DNA of 64,000 nt from Flemingiibacterium sp045578725 (GTDB lineage Bacteria; Bacillota; Clostridia; Oscillospirales; CAG-272). Shown one piece after another: positions 52,908 to 61,743 of this stretch; positions within the stretch are counted from its first letter, which is position 1; each line of letters begins with the position of its first letter. Where the stretch lies: the NCBI GenBank assembly GCA_045578725.1, contig JAZNKS010000018.1:1-64000 (forward strand), read 5' to 3'. A model generated the notes under the pieces. The model was given only the letters and a program-made list of their open reading frames with translations, had not been told where the DNA came from and did not search any database. A program made the translations under genes and the position numbers.

Positions 52908-54299
52908 TCACGCCGCCTTTTTTGTATGCTTGTGCAGCCAGCGATCGCTTACCAGCCGCCAGAGATAGATCGCGGCGCGGAAAATCCAGTCAGCGGCCAT
53001 CGCAAACCAGACACCCATCAATCCAAGCCCCGCGCCGGGAACCTTGAACAGGCCGAAGACGGAGATTCCCTCCAGCGCCAGCAGATAGGCCAGCGCCACC
53101 CGGAAGAACCACATCGAAAAGATCGCCGTCACCATCGCAAAGGTGACATCGTTGGCCGCGCGGAAGGCGGGGGTCAGGCAGAAGGCGGTCGGCCAGAGCA
53201 CCACCGAAATCGCGCTGTGATAATAGAGCAGGGTCCGCGCAAGGGACATGGATTCCGTCGTCAGATTGAACATTCCGAGCAGGGGCGAGGCGAAGAGGCA
53301 GAGCACCAGATCGGTGACGAAGATCATCAGATAGCCGTATCCCAGCAGAGTGCGGGTATAGCGGCGGGCCTGATCCAGCTCCTTTGCGCCGACACACCGG
53401 CCGACCACCGCGACCATCGTGCTCTGGATGGAGCCGCCCACCGTATACTGGAAGTTTGCCAGCTGGAGCGCGGCCGCATTGGCGGCGATGGCGACGGTGC
53501 CGAGCGATGAAACAAGGCTGGTGGTCATCAGCCGCCCAAGCTGGAACATACTGTTTTCGATGCCGTTGGGCACGCCGATGCCGAGGATGGACTTGATGAT
53601 CGGCAGGCTCGGACGGTAATGGAGCATTCGCTCGATATGGGCAAACCTCCGCTTATCGTGGGCCAGCCACAGCAGGATGCCGGCACCTGCACTCCGCGAG
53701 ATCAGCGTGGCGAGCGCGGCGCCGGATGCCCCCATCGCAAGGCCGAAAATGAAGATCGCATTGCCGGCGATGTTCAGAAGATTGGTGAAGACGGACATCT
53801 TCAGCGTGGTCATGCTGTCGCCCTCGGCCCGGAAGGAGGCGGATATGCAGTTTTCAATCGCCAGCATCGGGAAGGAGAGCGCCATGATCGAAAAATAGGA
53901 GAGCGCATTTTTCATGACACCGGCCTCCACGTCGCCGAACAGCAGATGGAGCAGGGGGACGCGGAAGATCAGCACCACGGCCGAGATGAAGGCGGCCACA
54001 CCGGCGGCGGCATAAATCAGCTGTTTGGCGGCCTCACGGGCATAATCCCGATCACCGCGGCCGATCGCCTGCGCCAGCACCACCGAGCCGCCGGCGGTCA
54101 GCGCATTGAAAAGGGTAATCAGCATCGTGTCCAGCGAGCTGATCAGCGATACGCCGGCAAAGGCATCCTCGCCGGTGCTGGATACCATCATCGAGTCGGC
54201 CATGCCGATGGTGACGCCGAAGATGCCCTGCAGGGCGAGGGGGAGGATGATTTTCAGCAGCATCCGCCGCGTGAAGAGGGGAGAGTGGGATTCGTTCAT
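52908..54299 (-). CDS. MATE-family efflux transporter
   Basis: The 463-residue protein is polytopic with about twelve helices in two related halves. Typical MATE stretches are 'LALQGIFGVTIGMADSMMVS' in helix 1, 'GGSVVLAQAIGRGD' at residues about 70-83 and 'TVAIAANAAALQLANFQY' in the second half with 'VGRCVGAKELDQA'. MATE proteins export organic cations or drugs using Na+ or H+ gradients. The start follows AGGAG by eleven bases. It is divergent from an AraC gene. Confidence 0.88.
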   Translation of the reverse strand: MNESHSPLFTRRMLLKIILPLALQGIFGVTIGMADSMMVSSTGEDAFAGVSLISSLDTMLITLFNALTAGGSVVLAQAIGRGDRDYAREAAKQLIYAAAGVAAFISAVVLIFRVPLLHLLFGDVEAGVMKNALSYFSIMALSFPMLAIENCISASFRAEGDSMTTLKMSVFTNLLNIAGNAIFIFGLAMGASGAALATLISRSAGAGILLWLAHDKRRFAHIERMLHYRPSLPIIKSILGIGVPNGIENSMFQLGRLMTTSLVSSLGTVAIAANAAALQLANFQYTVGGSIQSTMVAVVGRCVGAKELDQARRYTRTLLGYGYLMIFVTDLVLCLFASPLLGMFNLTTESMSLARTLLYYHSAISVVLWPTAFCLTPAFRAANDVTFAMVTAIFSMWFFRVALAYLLALEGISVFGLFKVPGAGLGLMGVWFAMAADWIFRAAIYLWRLVSDRWLHKHTKKAA

Positions 54300-54341
54300 G
54301 AAAAAAGTTACTCCTGTGAAGCATGACCCTCTGCCAGAGTC

Positions 54342-54370
54342 TTGACAGCAGCCGGATTATGGATTATAAT
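54342..54370 (+). promoter_or_regulatory. Consensus promoter of the AraC gene
   Basis: Exact TTGACA and TATAAT with 17-base spacing, about 80 bases before the chosen start. Confidence 0.75.
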
Positions 54371-54448
54371 AAGTATAAACCGTTTTTCTGGCAGATTCCT
54401 GCCGAAAATCGCTTATTTTGTGACAGAATACGGGGAGTTGTATTTGCC

Positions 54449-55234
54449 ATGCAGGCTGACTTTGCCATCCTCCGGGACAGGATCCCGCATCTTCATATGG
54501 AGCATTACCCAAAACTCGGGGGAAGCGGCTTCACCTTTCATTCGCATATCGAGCTGTTGTGGATCCGGAAGGGCTCGGCTAAGGTCTGGATCGGCGAGGG
54601 GCATGAAACCGTCCGCGAGGGGGAATTTGCCGTGGTGCTCAGCTACGAGGCTCACTTCTTCCGCTCCGACACGGACGGGGCCTACACCTGCCTCTACATT
54701 CCCGTCATGCTCTGCCCGGAATTTGCCGATGCGGTGCGGAACCGGCGGCTGGCCCATCCCGTGATCCGCGCGGGAGCGGATGCCGATCTGCTGGCACAGG
54801 CCTGCGATCGGCTGGGCGGCCCGATCAACGCCATCGAGCAGGCGGGCTGGATCCGGGTGATCCTCGGGATCCTGCTGGCGCAGAGCGATTGGGCCAGCCG
54901 TCCGTCGCCCCGCGAGGACGATCTGCCGGCGCGGATCTTCTCCTACATCAGCGAGCATTATGCCGAGGAGCTTACGCTGGAATCGGTCGCGCAGGCGCTG
55001 GGCTATTCGGCCGATTATCTGTCCGAGAGCTTCCGCTCCAGCTTTCATATGCCGCTCGGGCGGTGCGTGAACACCCTGCGCCTTCGCCACGCCGTCGAAA
55101 AGCTGCGGGAGAAGAAGCACAGCATCACCGAATGCGCGCTGGAGAGCGGCTTTGGCTCCATGCGCACCTTCTACCGGGCCTTCCGGGAGGAATTCGGCTG
55201 CAGTCCGCGGGAGTATCTGCGCGGCGAGGGGTAA
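54449..55234 (+). CDS. AraC-family transcriptional regulator
   Basis: The 261-residue protein has a cupin-like sensor ('FHSHIELLWIRKGSAKVWI', residues about 31-49) and the C-terminal double HTH with 'VAQALGYSADYLSESFRSSF' and 'CALESGFGSMRTFYRAFREEF', ending 'CSPREYLRGEG'. The start was chosen at the Met with GGGGAG 11 bases upstream; the frame extends further back through the promoter, which rules out the upstream Met codons. It faces away from the MATE transporter gene and may regulate it. Confidence 0.87.
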   Translation: MQADFAILRDRIPHLHMEHYPKLGGSGFTFHSHIELLWIRKGSAKVWIGEGHETVREGEFAVVLSYEAHFFRSDTDGAYTCLYIPVMLCPEFADAVRNRRLAHPVIRAGADADLLAQACDRLGGPINAIEQAGWIRVILGILLAQSDWASRPSPREDDLPARIFSYISEHYAEELTLESVAQALGYSADYLSESFRSSFHMPLGRCVNTLRLRHAVEKLREKKHSITECALESGFGSMRTFYRAFREEFGCSPREYLRGEG

Positions 55235-55253
55235 AACGGTGCCGCACATCAAA

Positions 55254-55298
55254 AAAACAGCACATTGGATTTCCTCGCGGATGCCAATGTGCTGTTTT
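55254..55298. terminator. Bidirectional terminator
   Basis: AAACAGCACATTGG pairs with CCAATGTGCTGTTT around a longer loop, between convergent genes, with A and T runs. Confidence 0.8.
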
Positions 55299-55314
55299 CC
55301 TTTACCCGGATGGG

Positions 55315-56574
55315 TCAGTTCTGACGGATGAGATCGCTGTTAATGATATCGTACTCGCCGGTGGTCACGTCGATTCGCATCATGGAGCCGTATTCATCGC
55401 TCTGATAGGAGGTGTATTGGGTCTGCACATCGTAGTACACGGCATAGATGTAATTGCCGTGGGCGCGGAACTGGGTGATGGCGTATTTCGACAGGAATTC
55501 CTCATCCGGCGTGAAAACCGGCTCCGGCTCACCGCCGTCCTTGGGCACGCGCCAGAAGCTGCCGACACTCAGCGGCTTGGGGAAGGTGGAATACTGGCGG
55601 GTTCCTTCGGTGCGGTAATAGACGTACTGATCGGTCACGCAGTAATCGTAGTGGCTGGGGAGGCGGACATTCACAACCGTCTCCAGATTCTCGCCGTTCA
55701 TGTCAAAGCGCTGGATGGCCTCATAACCCTGCGGGGAATAGTAGAAGTAAAAATGCTCCTCATCGCAGTAATAGGTCGTCAGGCCGCGGCTCAGGATGAC
55801 GGTATCGTTGGTCGGATCGGCAATGCTCATCTTGTGGATGTCAAAGCGGATAATGTAGTAGAGATAATCCTCGGTCGCATAGATAATGCCCGGCGACTGG
55901 CCGTACTCGTATTCCTTGACTAAAATGTGCTTGTGGGTATTGGCCGTCAGATCGATTTTGTACAGGCCGTAGTTTGAATTCTCCGGATCGTCCGGATTGA
56001 TATAGCGGAAGAAAAAGCAGGTGTCCTCGCCGAAAAAGCGGTTGGTCCTTATCTCCACGCACTCCTCGCAGAGAGAATGAAAAGAGGCAGTCCGGGGATC
56101 GTAAATAACGGACTGCCGCTGGTCTCTGGATTTGCGTTTTCCGGTGATTTCATCGGTGTATTCAACCGAAATACGGTTGTGAAAATAACAGCGGCCGTTC
56201 CGGGCGACAAAAATAGGATCGTCGGAATTCATGGGACAGAATCCGTATTTGTCCATATGGCCGCAGAGCGGGTCGGGGCAGAGGGTGGTCATATAGCCGG
56301 TCTCGGGGTTGAACCGGAACAGCAGGCTGTCGCAGACCGCATATACATAGCCGCCGTCCGCCTGAATCAGATAGTTCCAGGGGCTCGTGTGGGGATTGGG
56401 GACAGCAGGGTCATCGACATGGGTATACACATAGCCGGGCTTGCGTGAAAGGGCATCCGGATCGGTATCCGGCGAAACGGTGTCGGATACAGGCGCCTGC
56501 TCCAGCTCCCTGAGTTCTGATTCGCAGCCGGTCAGAACAAGCAGGAACGCGAGCAAAAGAAGGAGCCGCTTCAT
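55315..56574 (-). CDS. Propeller-like lipoprotein (DUF5050-like)
   Basis: The 419-residue protein starts with a lipoprotein signal peptide and lipobox 'LTGC' near residue 17. Repeated blades carry motifs such as 'GYVYAVCDSLLFRFN', 'YLYYIIRFDIHKMS', 'FYFYYSPQGYEAIQRFDMNG' (in part) and 'NYIYAVYYD', which suggests a beta-propeller of the DUF5050 kind. Start at the Met after AAAGGA; a longer frame upstream is not used because it covers a terminator. A truncated paralogue lies behind the rhamnosidase gene. It sits downstream of a small secreted-protein gene with a terminator between. Function unknown. Confidence 0.8.
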   Translation of the reverse strand: MKRLLLLLAFLLVLTGCESELRELEQAPVSDTVSPDTDPDALSRKPGYVYTHVDDPAVPNPHTSPWNYLIQADGGYVYAVCDSLLFRFNPETGYMTTLCPDPLCGHMDKYGFCPMNSDDPIFVARNGRCYFHNRISVEYTDEITGKRKSRDQRQSVIYDPRTASFHSLCEECVEIRTNRFFGEDTCFFFRYINPDDPENSNYGLYKIDLTANTHKHILVKEYEYGQSPGIIYATEDYLYYIIRFDIHKMSIADPTNDTVILSRGLTTYYCDEEHFYFYYSPQGYEAIQRFDMNGENLETVVNVRLPSHYDYCVTDQYVYYRTEGTRQYSTFPKPLSVGSFWRVPKDGGEPEPVFTPDEEFLSKYAITQFRAHGNYIYAVYYDVQTQYTSYQSDEYGSMMRIDVTTGEYDIINSDLIRQN

Positions 56575-56603
56575 ATCGTTACATTCCTTTCTGTGAAAAA
56601 ATG

Positions 56604-56629
56604 GGCGGGATGCCGATCGGCATCCCGCC
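56604..56629 (-). terminator. Terminator of the small secreted protein gene
   Basis: GGCGGGATGCC and its exact complement enclose GATC; on the minus strand a run of six T follows. It lies before the lipoprotein gene on the same strand, which may depend on read-through. Confidence 0.85.
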
Positions 56630-56639
56630 ATGCCTTGAT

Positions 56640-57185
56640 TTATCGGATGGTTTCCTGAATCTGTTCGCGGAAGATTTCACCGGCAGCATTGGGACTGATG
56701 GGGTCGTCGGTAGCATCATCCCAATCGGTGTAGCCGGTCCAGTCAAATATGGTGATCGGCGAACCGACGGGTTCCAGTACGCCTGTTTCCATATTTACTT
56801 CCTCGTAAAAGTCGAAGACCCATACCTTGTGGTAGCCGGAAGCGGAATCACCGTTTTCCATTCCACCTACATGTGCATAGACAAACATATTGTCATATGT
56901 AGTTTCAGAGTCCCGCAATGTACTCTCATCCCCTTCGTCATAGGGATAGAGCGTTACCATTGCTTCAAGGTAATGGTTATAGCCGTGATCGGTGTCCAAT
57001 CCGGTGTAGGCGTTCGCACTGTAGGTGGTATCCGCATACACGGAAAGCATACCGCTTGCAAGGTATGACTGACCTTCAGCAACGATTGTTTCCTCGATGT
57101 CGCCCGAAGCAGACATGGAGAACGCTGTGAAAACGAACAGGAGCACGACCAGCATGACCTGTGCGCCAATCTTGAATCGCTTCAT
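56640..57185 (-). CDS. Small secreted protein of unknown function
   Basis: The 181-residue protein has an N-terminal signal peptide ('MLVVLLFVFTAFSMSASG') without a lipobox Cys. The mature part is acidic and rich in Tyr, Asp and Gly, with a likely beta structure ('ASGMLSVYADTTYSANAYTG', 'YHKVWVFDFYEEVN'). I recognise no family. It starts behind AAGGAG, has a consensus promoter with extended -10, and its own terminator, so it may be made in quantity. Base composition is lower in G+C than the neighbours by eye. Confidence 0.75.
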   Translation of the reverse strand: MKRFKIGAQVMLVVLLFVFTAFSMSASGDIEETIVAEGQSYLASGMLSVYADTTYSANAYTGLDTDHGYNHYLEAMVTLYPYDEGDESTLRDSETTYDNMFVYAHVGGMENGDSASGYHKVWVFDFYEEVNMETGVLEPVGSPITIFDWTGYTDWDDATDDPISPNAAGEIFREQIQETIR

Positions 57186-57249
57186 TGTTGATTCTCCTTA
57201 TTAAGTTTTTTGTTTTTCCGGAATAGGTGTTAACCTTGTCGACATCCTT

Positions 57250-57278
57250 ATTATACCATAACCAACAGCACCTGTCAA
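57250..57278 (-). promoter_or_regulatory. Consensus promoter of the small secreted protein gene
   Basis: Minus-strand exact TTGACA and TATAAT with 17-base spacing and TGG before the -10 box. Confidence 0.75.
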
Positions 57279-57344
57279 TCGGCATTTTCGCCAAAATTGA
57301 CCTCGCTATTTTGTGCACAATGACGAACGGCGCGGTCGAACCGC

Positions 57345-58238
57345 TTACTTTTTCGCCGCTTCCAGAGCCGCTAGCCAATGAGCGCGGGCGCGGGGCATAT
57401 CCGCTTCCTTATAAATGCCGTGCAGGAACATATCGCCGGCGAAATCCAGCTCCCGGAGCCGGCGGGCCATGTGGACGAAATCCACGATGCCGAGGCCCGT
57501 GCCGCAGAATTCGATGCCGTCACCCTCGCGGATGTCCTTGCCGTGGGCGATGACGATGTCCCGGCCGAAGACGTCAAAGGCGTGATCGAGGGTTTCCTTC
57601 ACCCGGTCGGGATGGGCTGTGCCCGGATGGAAGAGATTGGCCGCATCGAGAATCATCTTCAGCCGCTCGCTTTTGACCGTGTCCATGAGGCGGCGGGCGC
57701 GCCCGGGCGTGGAGATGACATTGGAGGCCTCCGATTCGATGGCCAGCGTGAGGCCGTATCGCTCGGCAAGCTCGGTGCAGCGAAGCATCGTGTCGAGCAT
57801 AGCGTTCCACGCTTCCTCCGTGCCGTTATCCGGCGATGCCGTCCAGAGATGGGCCGCATACCGGGTGCCGGAGCAGAGCGAGAGAAAGGGCGCGCCAAGC
57901 TCACGCGCCGCCTCGCAGAGCGGGCCGAAGCGGCGCACGCCCTCCCGGCGCACCTCGGGATCGGGATGCGCCATATTGAAGGTCGCGTTGATGACCCGGA
58001 TTTTCACGTTATGCTTCCCGGCGGCCGCATTCACCGCACGGATGGCAGCAGGCGTAATTACGCCAGGAAATTCAATCCGTCCGTCGGGGCGGTAATCGAA
58101 TTCGGCCACGGATGCCAGCGAAAACTGGGTGGCCTCGAAGCCGAGGGCCGCCATCTTGCCAAAGAGAAGATCCGCCATATAGGGCCGCTCGGCTTCAAAA
58201 TCCGAGGAGCAGAGTCCGCAGAGGGGAGAGAAGGGCAT
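57345..58238 (-). CDS. Sugar phosphate isomerase/epimerase-like TIM-barrel protein
   Basis: The 297-residue protein matches the xylose-isomerase-like barrel family (PF01261). Metal ligand candidates appear in order in 'LAIESEASNV' (Glu), 'MILDAANLFHP' (Asp) and 'VIAHGKDI' (His). The fourth ligand, usually a Glu near the C-terminus, is not obvious; the equivalent stretch reads 'DMFLHGIYKE'. The start is the Met with GAGGT seven bases upstream. It is monocistronic with its own promoter. Likely cytoplasmic sugar interconversion; substrate unknown. Confidence 0.82.
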   Translation of the reverse strand: MPFSPLCGLCSSDFEAERPYMADLLFGKMAALGFEATQFSLASVAEFDYRPDGRIEFPGVITPAAIRAVNAAAGKHNVKIRVINATFNMAHPDPEVRREGVRRFGPLCEAARELGAPFLSLCSGTRYAAHLWTASPDNGTEEAWNAMLDTMLRCTELAERYGLTLAIESEASNVISTPGRARRLMDTVKSERLKMILDAANLFHPGTAHPDRVKETLDHAFDVFGRDIVIAHGKDIREGDGIEFCGTGLGIVDFVHMARRLRELDFAGDMFLHGIYKEADMPRARAHWLAALEAAKK

Positions 58239-58270
58239 GGAATTTACCTCGCAAATCAATCGTTTTCTGC

Positions 58271-58299
58271 AGTATACCACAGAATCGCGGATTTGTCAA
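58271..58299 (-). promoter_or_regulatory. Promoter of the isomerase-like gene
   Basis: Minus-strand TTGACA and TATACT with 17-base spacing and TGG before the -10 box. The -35 box lies within 10 bases of the end of the upstream solute-binding protein gene. Confidence 0.7.
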
Positions 58300-58304
58300 G
58301 GGGA

Positions 58305-59786
58305 TTATTCGCCGGCCATGGCGGTGAAAAGATCACCGAAGGACTGCTCGGCGGCGGGCTGCAGCCGTGCCCAATCCGAGGCGATGAAATTCTCTTTGCG
58401 GAGAATCTGTGTGTAAACCGGTGCGAAATTCATCATTTGGCCGGTCGGATCCACATGAGCGGAGAAATCGTAATGATTATTCTCCGGATTGATGATCCGG
58501 TAGTACATCTCGATCGAGCCCTCATCGGACAGAAGCTTCTGCTCGACATACGCCTCCTGAACGGCCCCCGGCATCCGTGCGTAGGACTCGGCAAACAGCG
58601 CTTCGATGGTTGCGCCGATCATCTCGGTTTCGGTGATGTTGGATGGGCAGAACATCAGGCCCCATGCCTGGAAGGAGAGGTATTTCTCCTGCTTTTCATC
58701 CAGCTTCGGGATGGGAAGGAAACCGAAATCGAAGTTGAGAGTACGCAGCTTATTGAGGCTGGAGGCATACAGGCAGAGCAGGGCATTGCCGTTTCGGAAG
58801 ACATCCCATTCGGTGCCGCCGGTGAACCAGTCGCCGGGTGCGGGCAGGACGTTCGGGTCAGCGGCCAGCTCTAAAATTCTGTCGATGACCGCGGCAGCCT
58901 TTTCCTCGCCGTAGCCGAAGGTGAAGCCGTCCTTACCGGAGGTGACGGTGGATCCGCCGTAGGCCGGATAGAGATACTGGAGCGCTACCTCAACGGTATA
59001 CATTCCATAGAAATCATCCAGATCCCGTTCGCTGTCACCGTCCAGATCCCGGTAGGTGTTCTTTAACAGCTCCATCATCTTATCGTGCGTCCACTCACCG
59101 TTTCGCACCAGCTCATAGGGATCGGGAAGCTTGTATTCGGCCCAACGGTCGATGTTATAAATGTAGTAGGTGGTCGGGAAGGCCGGATAGGGATAGGAAC
59201 CGGCAAAAAGATTGATTTTACCGCCGGCCGAGAAGGTGTCGATGGCATCCTTTGCGTAATACCCCTTGTCAAAATTGATGTGCGGTACATCCCGCATATC
59301 ATACATAAGATTCTGGGTCAGCGCCGAAGTCAGATCCTCCACACCGTGCGGATAAATCATATCGTAGAGCTGTTCATCGGCCAGAATCGATTCGGAAACG
59401 GCCCACAGTGTCCGGCCGGGCGTATCGGTTTCATGAGCGACGATGTCCACGTTCAGCAGTTCCTCGACACTCACCGTCCGGGCATAGCCGGCATCGTTGA
59501 CCACGTCGCCGGTTTCGGTATCCACATCGAGATAATTCTGGTCATTGCCGGAATTGCTTCCCGGATAGGTGAGGATATCGAAGACAGCGCCTTCGAAATC
59601 GAGGCCTTCGGGCAGTTCATGGAGGAAGGCAGGATCTTCGGTTTCGGCCGGTGTTGTGGATTCGGTGGCCGCTTTGTCGGTTACGGCCGGGGGATTCCCC
59701 TCCGAGCCGCATCCGGCAAAGAGGGCGGCCAGCTGGGCGAGCGTCAGAAAGACGGCGGTCCGTCTGCATTTTCTTTGAAAGTTCAT
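58305..59786 (-). CDS. Extracellular solute-binding lipoprotein
   Basis: The 493-residue protein has a lipoprotein signal with lipobox 'FAGC' near residue 24, a Thr/Glu linker, and the shared block 'TGDVVNDAGYARTVSVEE'. Further common blocks are 'VRNGEWTHDKMMELLKNTY' and 'DFGFLPIPKLDEK'. It is especially close in layout to the protein encoded at 29858-31306. It lies 22 bases behind the large unassigned hydrolase gene on the same strand, so the two should be one operon. No permease genes are present. Confidence 0.85.
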   Translation of the reverse strand: MNFQRKCRRTAVFLTLAQLAALFAGCGSEGNPPAVTDKAATESTTPAETEDPAFLHELPEGLDFEGAVFDILTYPGSNSGNDQNYLDVDTETGDVVNDAGYARTVSVEELLNVDIVAHETDTPGRTLWAVSESILADEQLYDMIYPHGVEDLTSALTQNLMYDMRDVPHINFDKGYYAKDAIDTFSAGGKINLFAGSYPYPAFPTTYYIYNIDRWAEYKLPDPYELVRNGEWTHDKMMELLKNTYRDLDGDSERDLDDFYGMYTVEVALQYLYPAYGGSTVTSGKDGFTFGYGEEKAAAVIDRILELAADPNVLPAPGDWFTGGTEWDVFRNGNALLCLYASSLNKLRTLNFDFGFLPIPKLDEKQEKYLSFQAWGLMFCPSNITETEMIGATIEALFAESYARMPGAVQEAYVEQKLLSDEGSIEMYYRIINPENNHYDFSAHVDPTGQMMNFAPVYTQILRKENFIASDWARLQPAAEQSFGDLFTAMAGE

Positions 59787-59808
59787 AACAGGTTCTCCTT
59801 TTCTTGTC

Positions 59809-61617
59809 TTAAGTGCACCAATGCGGGGGATAGCGGTCGATGTTATACTTTCCGACCTTCTTGAGAATGTGATTTCGATAGAGCGTGCCCTCGCCGGTGT
59901 CGAGAGAAGCAAGCTCGTCCCTGTGTCCGAGGCGGGCCATCATCTGCCAATTGCGGCGGACAAGGGAACGGATTTCCGTATCCCACAGGCCGATGCCGTC
60001 AACGCCGAGCGAGTAGAGCTTCACGGCACGATCACGCGCCGTTTCCGGCGGCAGATCGCGGGGCATCAGATGGACGTAAAGCTCCGTGCCGCTCCCGGCG
60101 AGGACATCGATGAATTCGCGGATCTCGGCCTCGCTTTCCTGCGGACAGTCATAATCGCGCACGCCCGTGTAGCCAAGGCCGGCATCGTAGTGGCCCCATC
60201 GGAAGCGATCCGGCCCGCCTTGGCGCATCTTTGCCCCGTAAGCATCGGGATTCACCTTCGTTTTCGTTCCATCGGTGTAGAATTCGTCGGGGAATTCCTC
60301 ATAATGCTCCAGCGGATAGACAACAACCGTATCGGCCAGATGCCCGGCGGCGATAGCGGGAAGATCAATGCCCACAAAGCGGCATCCGCGAAGATTCTTG
60401 TGGACATGGAGCGTCAGTCTGATCGGCTTCTGATGGCGCGCGGCCCGCTCGGCATCCAGCCGGGCGCGCATTTTGCGCAGAAAATCGTTCATGATCCGGC
60501 AGCGGACAGCAATCAGCCGCTCATCGTACCCGGGCAGGGTTTTTGCATCCTCACCGCAATCGGCCATGACAGCATCGGCGAAGGGCTTTTCGAAAAGCAT
60601 GAAGGGATAGCCGCGGTTGAGATAGAGATCCACGCCCTCCACATCATAGGCGGCCATCTGCGAGAAGCGGTCGAGATAGATTTCCTGCACTTCGGGATAG
60701 GCGAAGGAAAGGCGGGATACGGGCGTTCCGTCCCGATCCTCCATCCACAGCTCCTCCCGATCAAAGGTGGGATTGCCGAAGCAGTCGTCCAGCGGAAACT
60801 CATGGGTGCCGATGATCCGCATCGAGAGGTGCATTTCAAGCCCCAGCCGATGCCCGTATGCGATCATCTTTTCGTACGGATCAATCCCCAGCTCCCTGAA
60901 ATGGCGGAACGAGCGGGCGGCGTGCTCCTCGTATTCGCGTGCCCAGAGGATTTCACCGTCCGGCGGGACGTCATTTCCGGTGCAGAAATTGTAGTCCTGC
61001 TGATAATATTCCATGGCCAGCACCTTGACATCGGTGTTTTGGTAGACGGCCATGTGGGAATAAATCGGCTCCATATCGCGCGGTTCCTCCATGATGAAGA
61101 TGCCGTGGACATCCTCGGTGGCGTAAATCCGCTTCGTGTCGGTACGCGAACGCTCATGAAGCTCGGCGGCGACCTCCTCTTCGCTCATCGGAACAAGGCG
61201 GACCGATGCCAGCGCGGAGGCTCGTTTGAAGCCGCCCTCGGGATGACGGAAGCAGAGGGAACGTCCCGTCATGTCGGCACAGAACAGAAAGGCTTCGTCG
61301 ATGGTGTGATGGGTGAGATGGCGGGCCGCTTGCAGACGGAGCCAGCCTTCCTCGCCGGACAGCCTGACCCAGAGGTGCGGATCGTCATCGAGCCCCGGAT
61401 TCAATAAGCCGACATAGATCCGGTACCAGCCCTCAAGTCCGGGGGAGAGGGTGAGATCCGGGACGGTGCTTTGGGGATGCGCGACGATCAGATCGCCGGA
61501 AAATTCGGGCGTTTCGTAGGGGATGCTCCGCCACTTGTCCCTGGCAAACGAATCGCCAAAGGCGCCGCTCGGCTCCAGCTGCCGGGACAAATTGGTGAAG
61601 AGAACGGACTTGTTCAT
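59809..61617 (-). CDS. Putative TIM-barrel glycoside hydrolase-like protein, unassigned
   Basis: The 602-residue protein has no signal peptide. An N-terminal beta-rich third ('GWYRIYVGLLNPGLDD', 'LWVRLSGEEGWLRLQ') is followed by a barrel-like region. In the barrel, 'VEGVDLYLNRGYPFM', 'LTLHVHKNLRGCRFVGID' and 'WGHYDAGLGYTGVRDYD' recall the GHL10/family-10-like group of putative glycosidases. Acidic residues in 'AMEYYQQD', 'EGVDLY' and 'YPLEHYEEF' are possible catalytic ones, but I cannot assign a family. The start follows AAAGGAG by five bases. It shares an operon with a solute-binding protein gene and is divergent from an AraC regulator. Confidence 0.75.
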   Translation of the reverse strand: MNKSVLFTNLSRQLEPSGAFGDSFARDKWRSIPYETPEFSGDLIVAHPQSTVPDLTLSPGLEGWYRIYVGLLNPGLDDDPHLWVRLSGEEGWLRLQAARHLTHHTIDEAFLFCADMTGRSLCFRHPEGGFKRASALASVRLVPMSEEEVAAELHERSRTDTKRIYATEDVHGIFIMEEPRDMEPIYSHMAVYQNTDVKVLAMEYYQQDYNFCTGNDVPPDGEILWAREYEEHAARSFRHFRELGIDPYEKMIAYGHRLGLEMHLSMRIIGTHEFPLDDCFGNPTFDREELWMEDRDGTPVSRLSFAYPEVQEIYLDRFSQMAAYDVEGVDLYLNRGYPFMLFEKPFADAVMADCGEDAKTLPGYDERLIAVRCRIMNDFLRKMRARLDAERAARHQKPIRLTLHVHKNLRGCRFVGIDLPAIAAGHLADTVVVYPLEHYEEFPDEFYTDGTKTKVNPDAYGAKMRQGGPDRFRWGHYDAGLGYTGVRDYDCPQESEAEIREFIDVLAGSGTELYVHLMPRDLPPETARDRAVKLYSLGVDGIGLWDTEIRSLVRRNWQMMARLGHRDELASLDTGEGTLYRNHILKKVGKYNIDRYPPHWCT

Positions 61618-61634
61618 GGATACTCCTTTCATAC

Positions 61635-61663
61635 TTGACAGGGATTTCGAAATCTGTTATAAT
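61635..61663 (+). promoter_or_regulatory. Consensus AraC promoter with palindrome in the spacer
   Basis: Exact TTGACA and TATAAT are spaced by 17 bases, and the spacer contains the perfect 12-base palindrome GATTTCGAAATC (61643-61654). Confidence 0.75.
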
Positions 61664-61690
61664 TATATCACAAAGCAATGTCCGTGTAAA
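61662..61690 (-). promoter_or_regulatory. Promoter of the hydrolase/solute-binding protein operon
   Basis: Minus-strand TTTACA and TATAAT with 17-base spacing. Its -10 box overlaps the -10 box of the plus-strand AraC promoter by two bases. Confidence 0.65.
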
Positions 61691-61743
61691 TCATAAATGC
61701 GGACGAAAATCGCCGGATATGTCCGGCAAATGCAGGAGATGCC

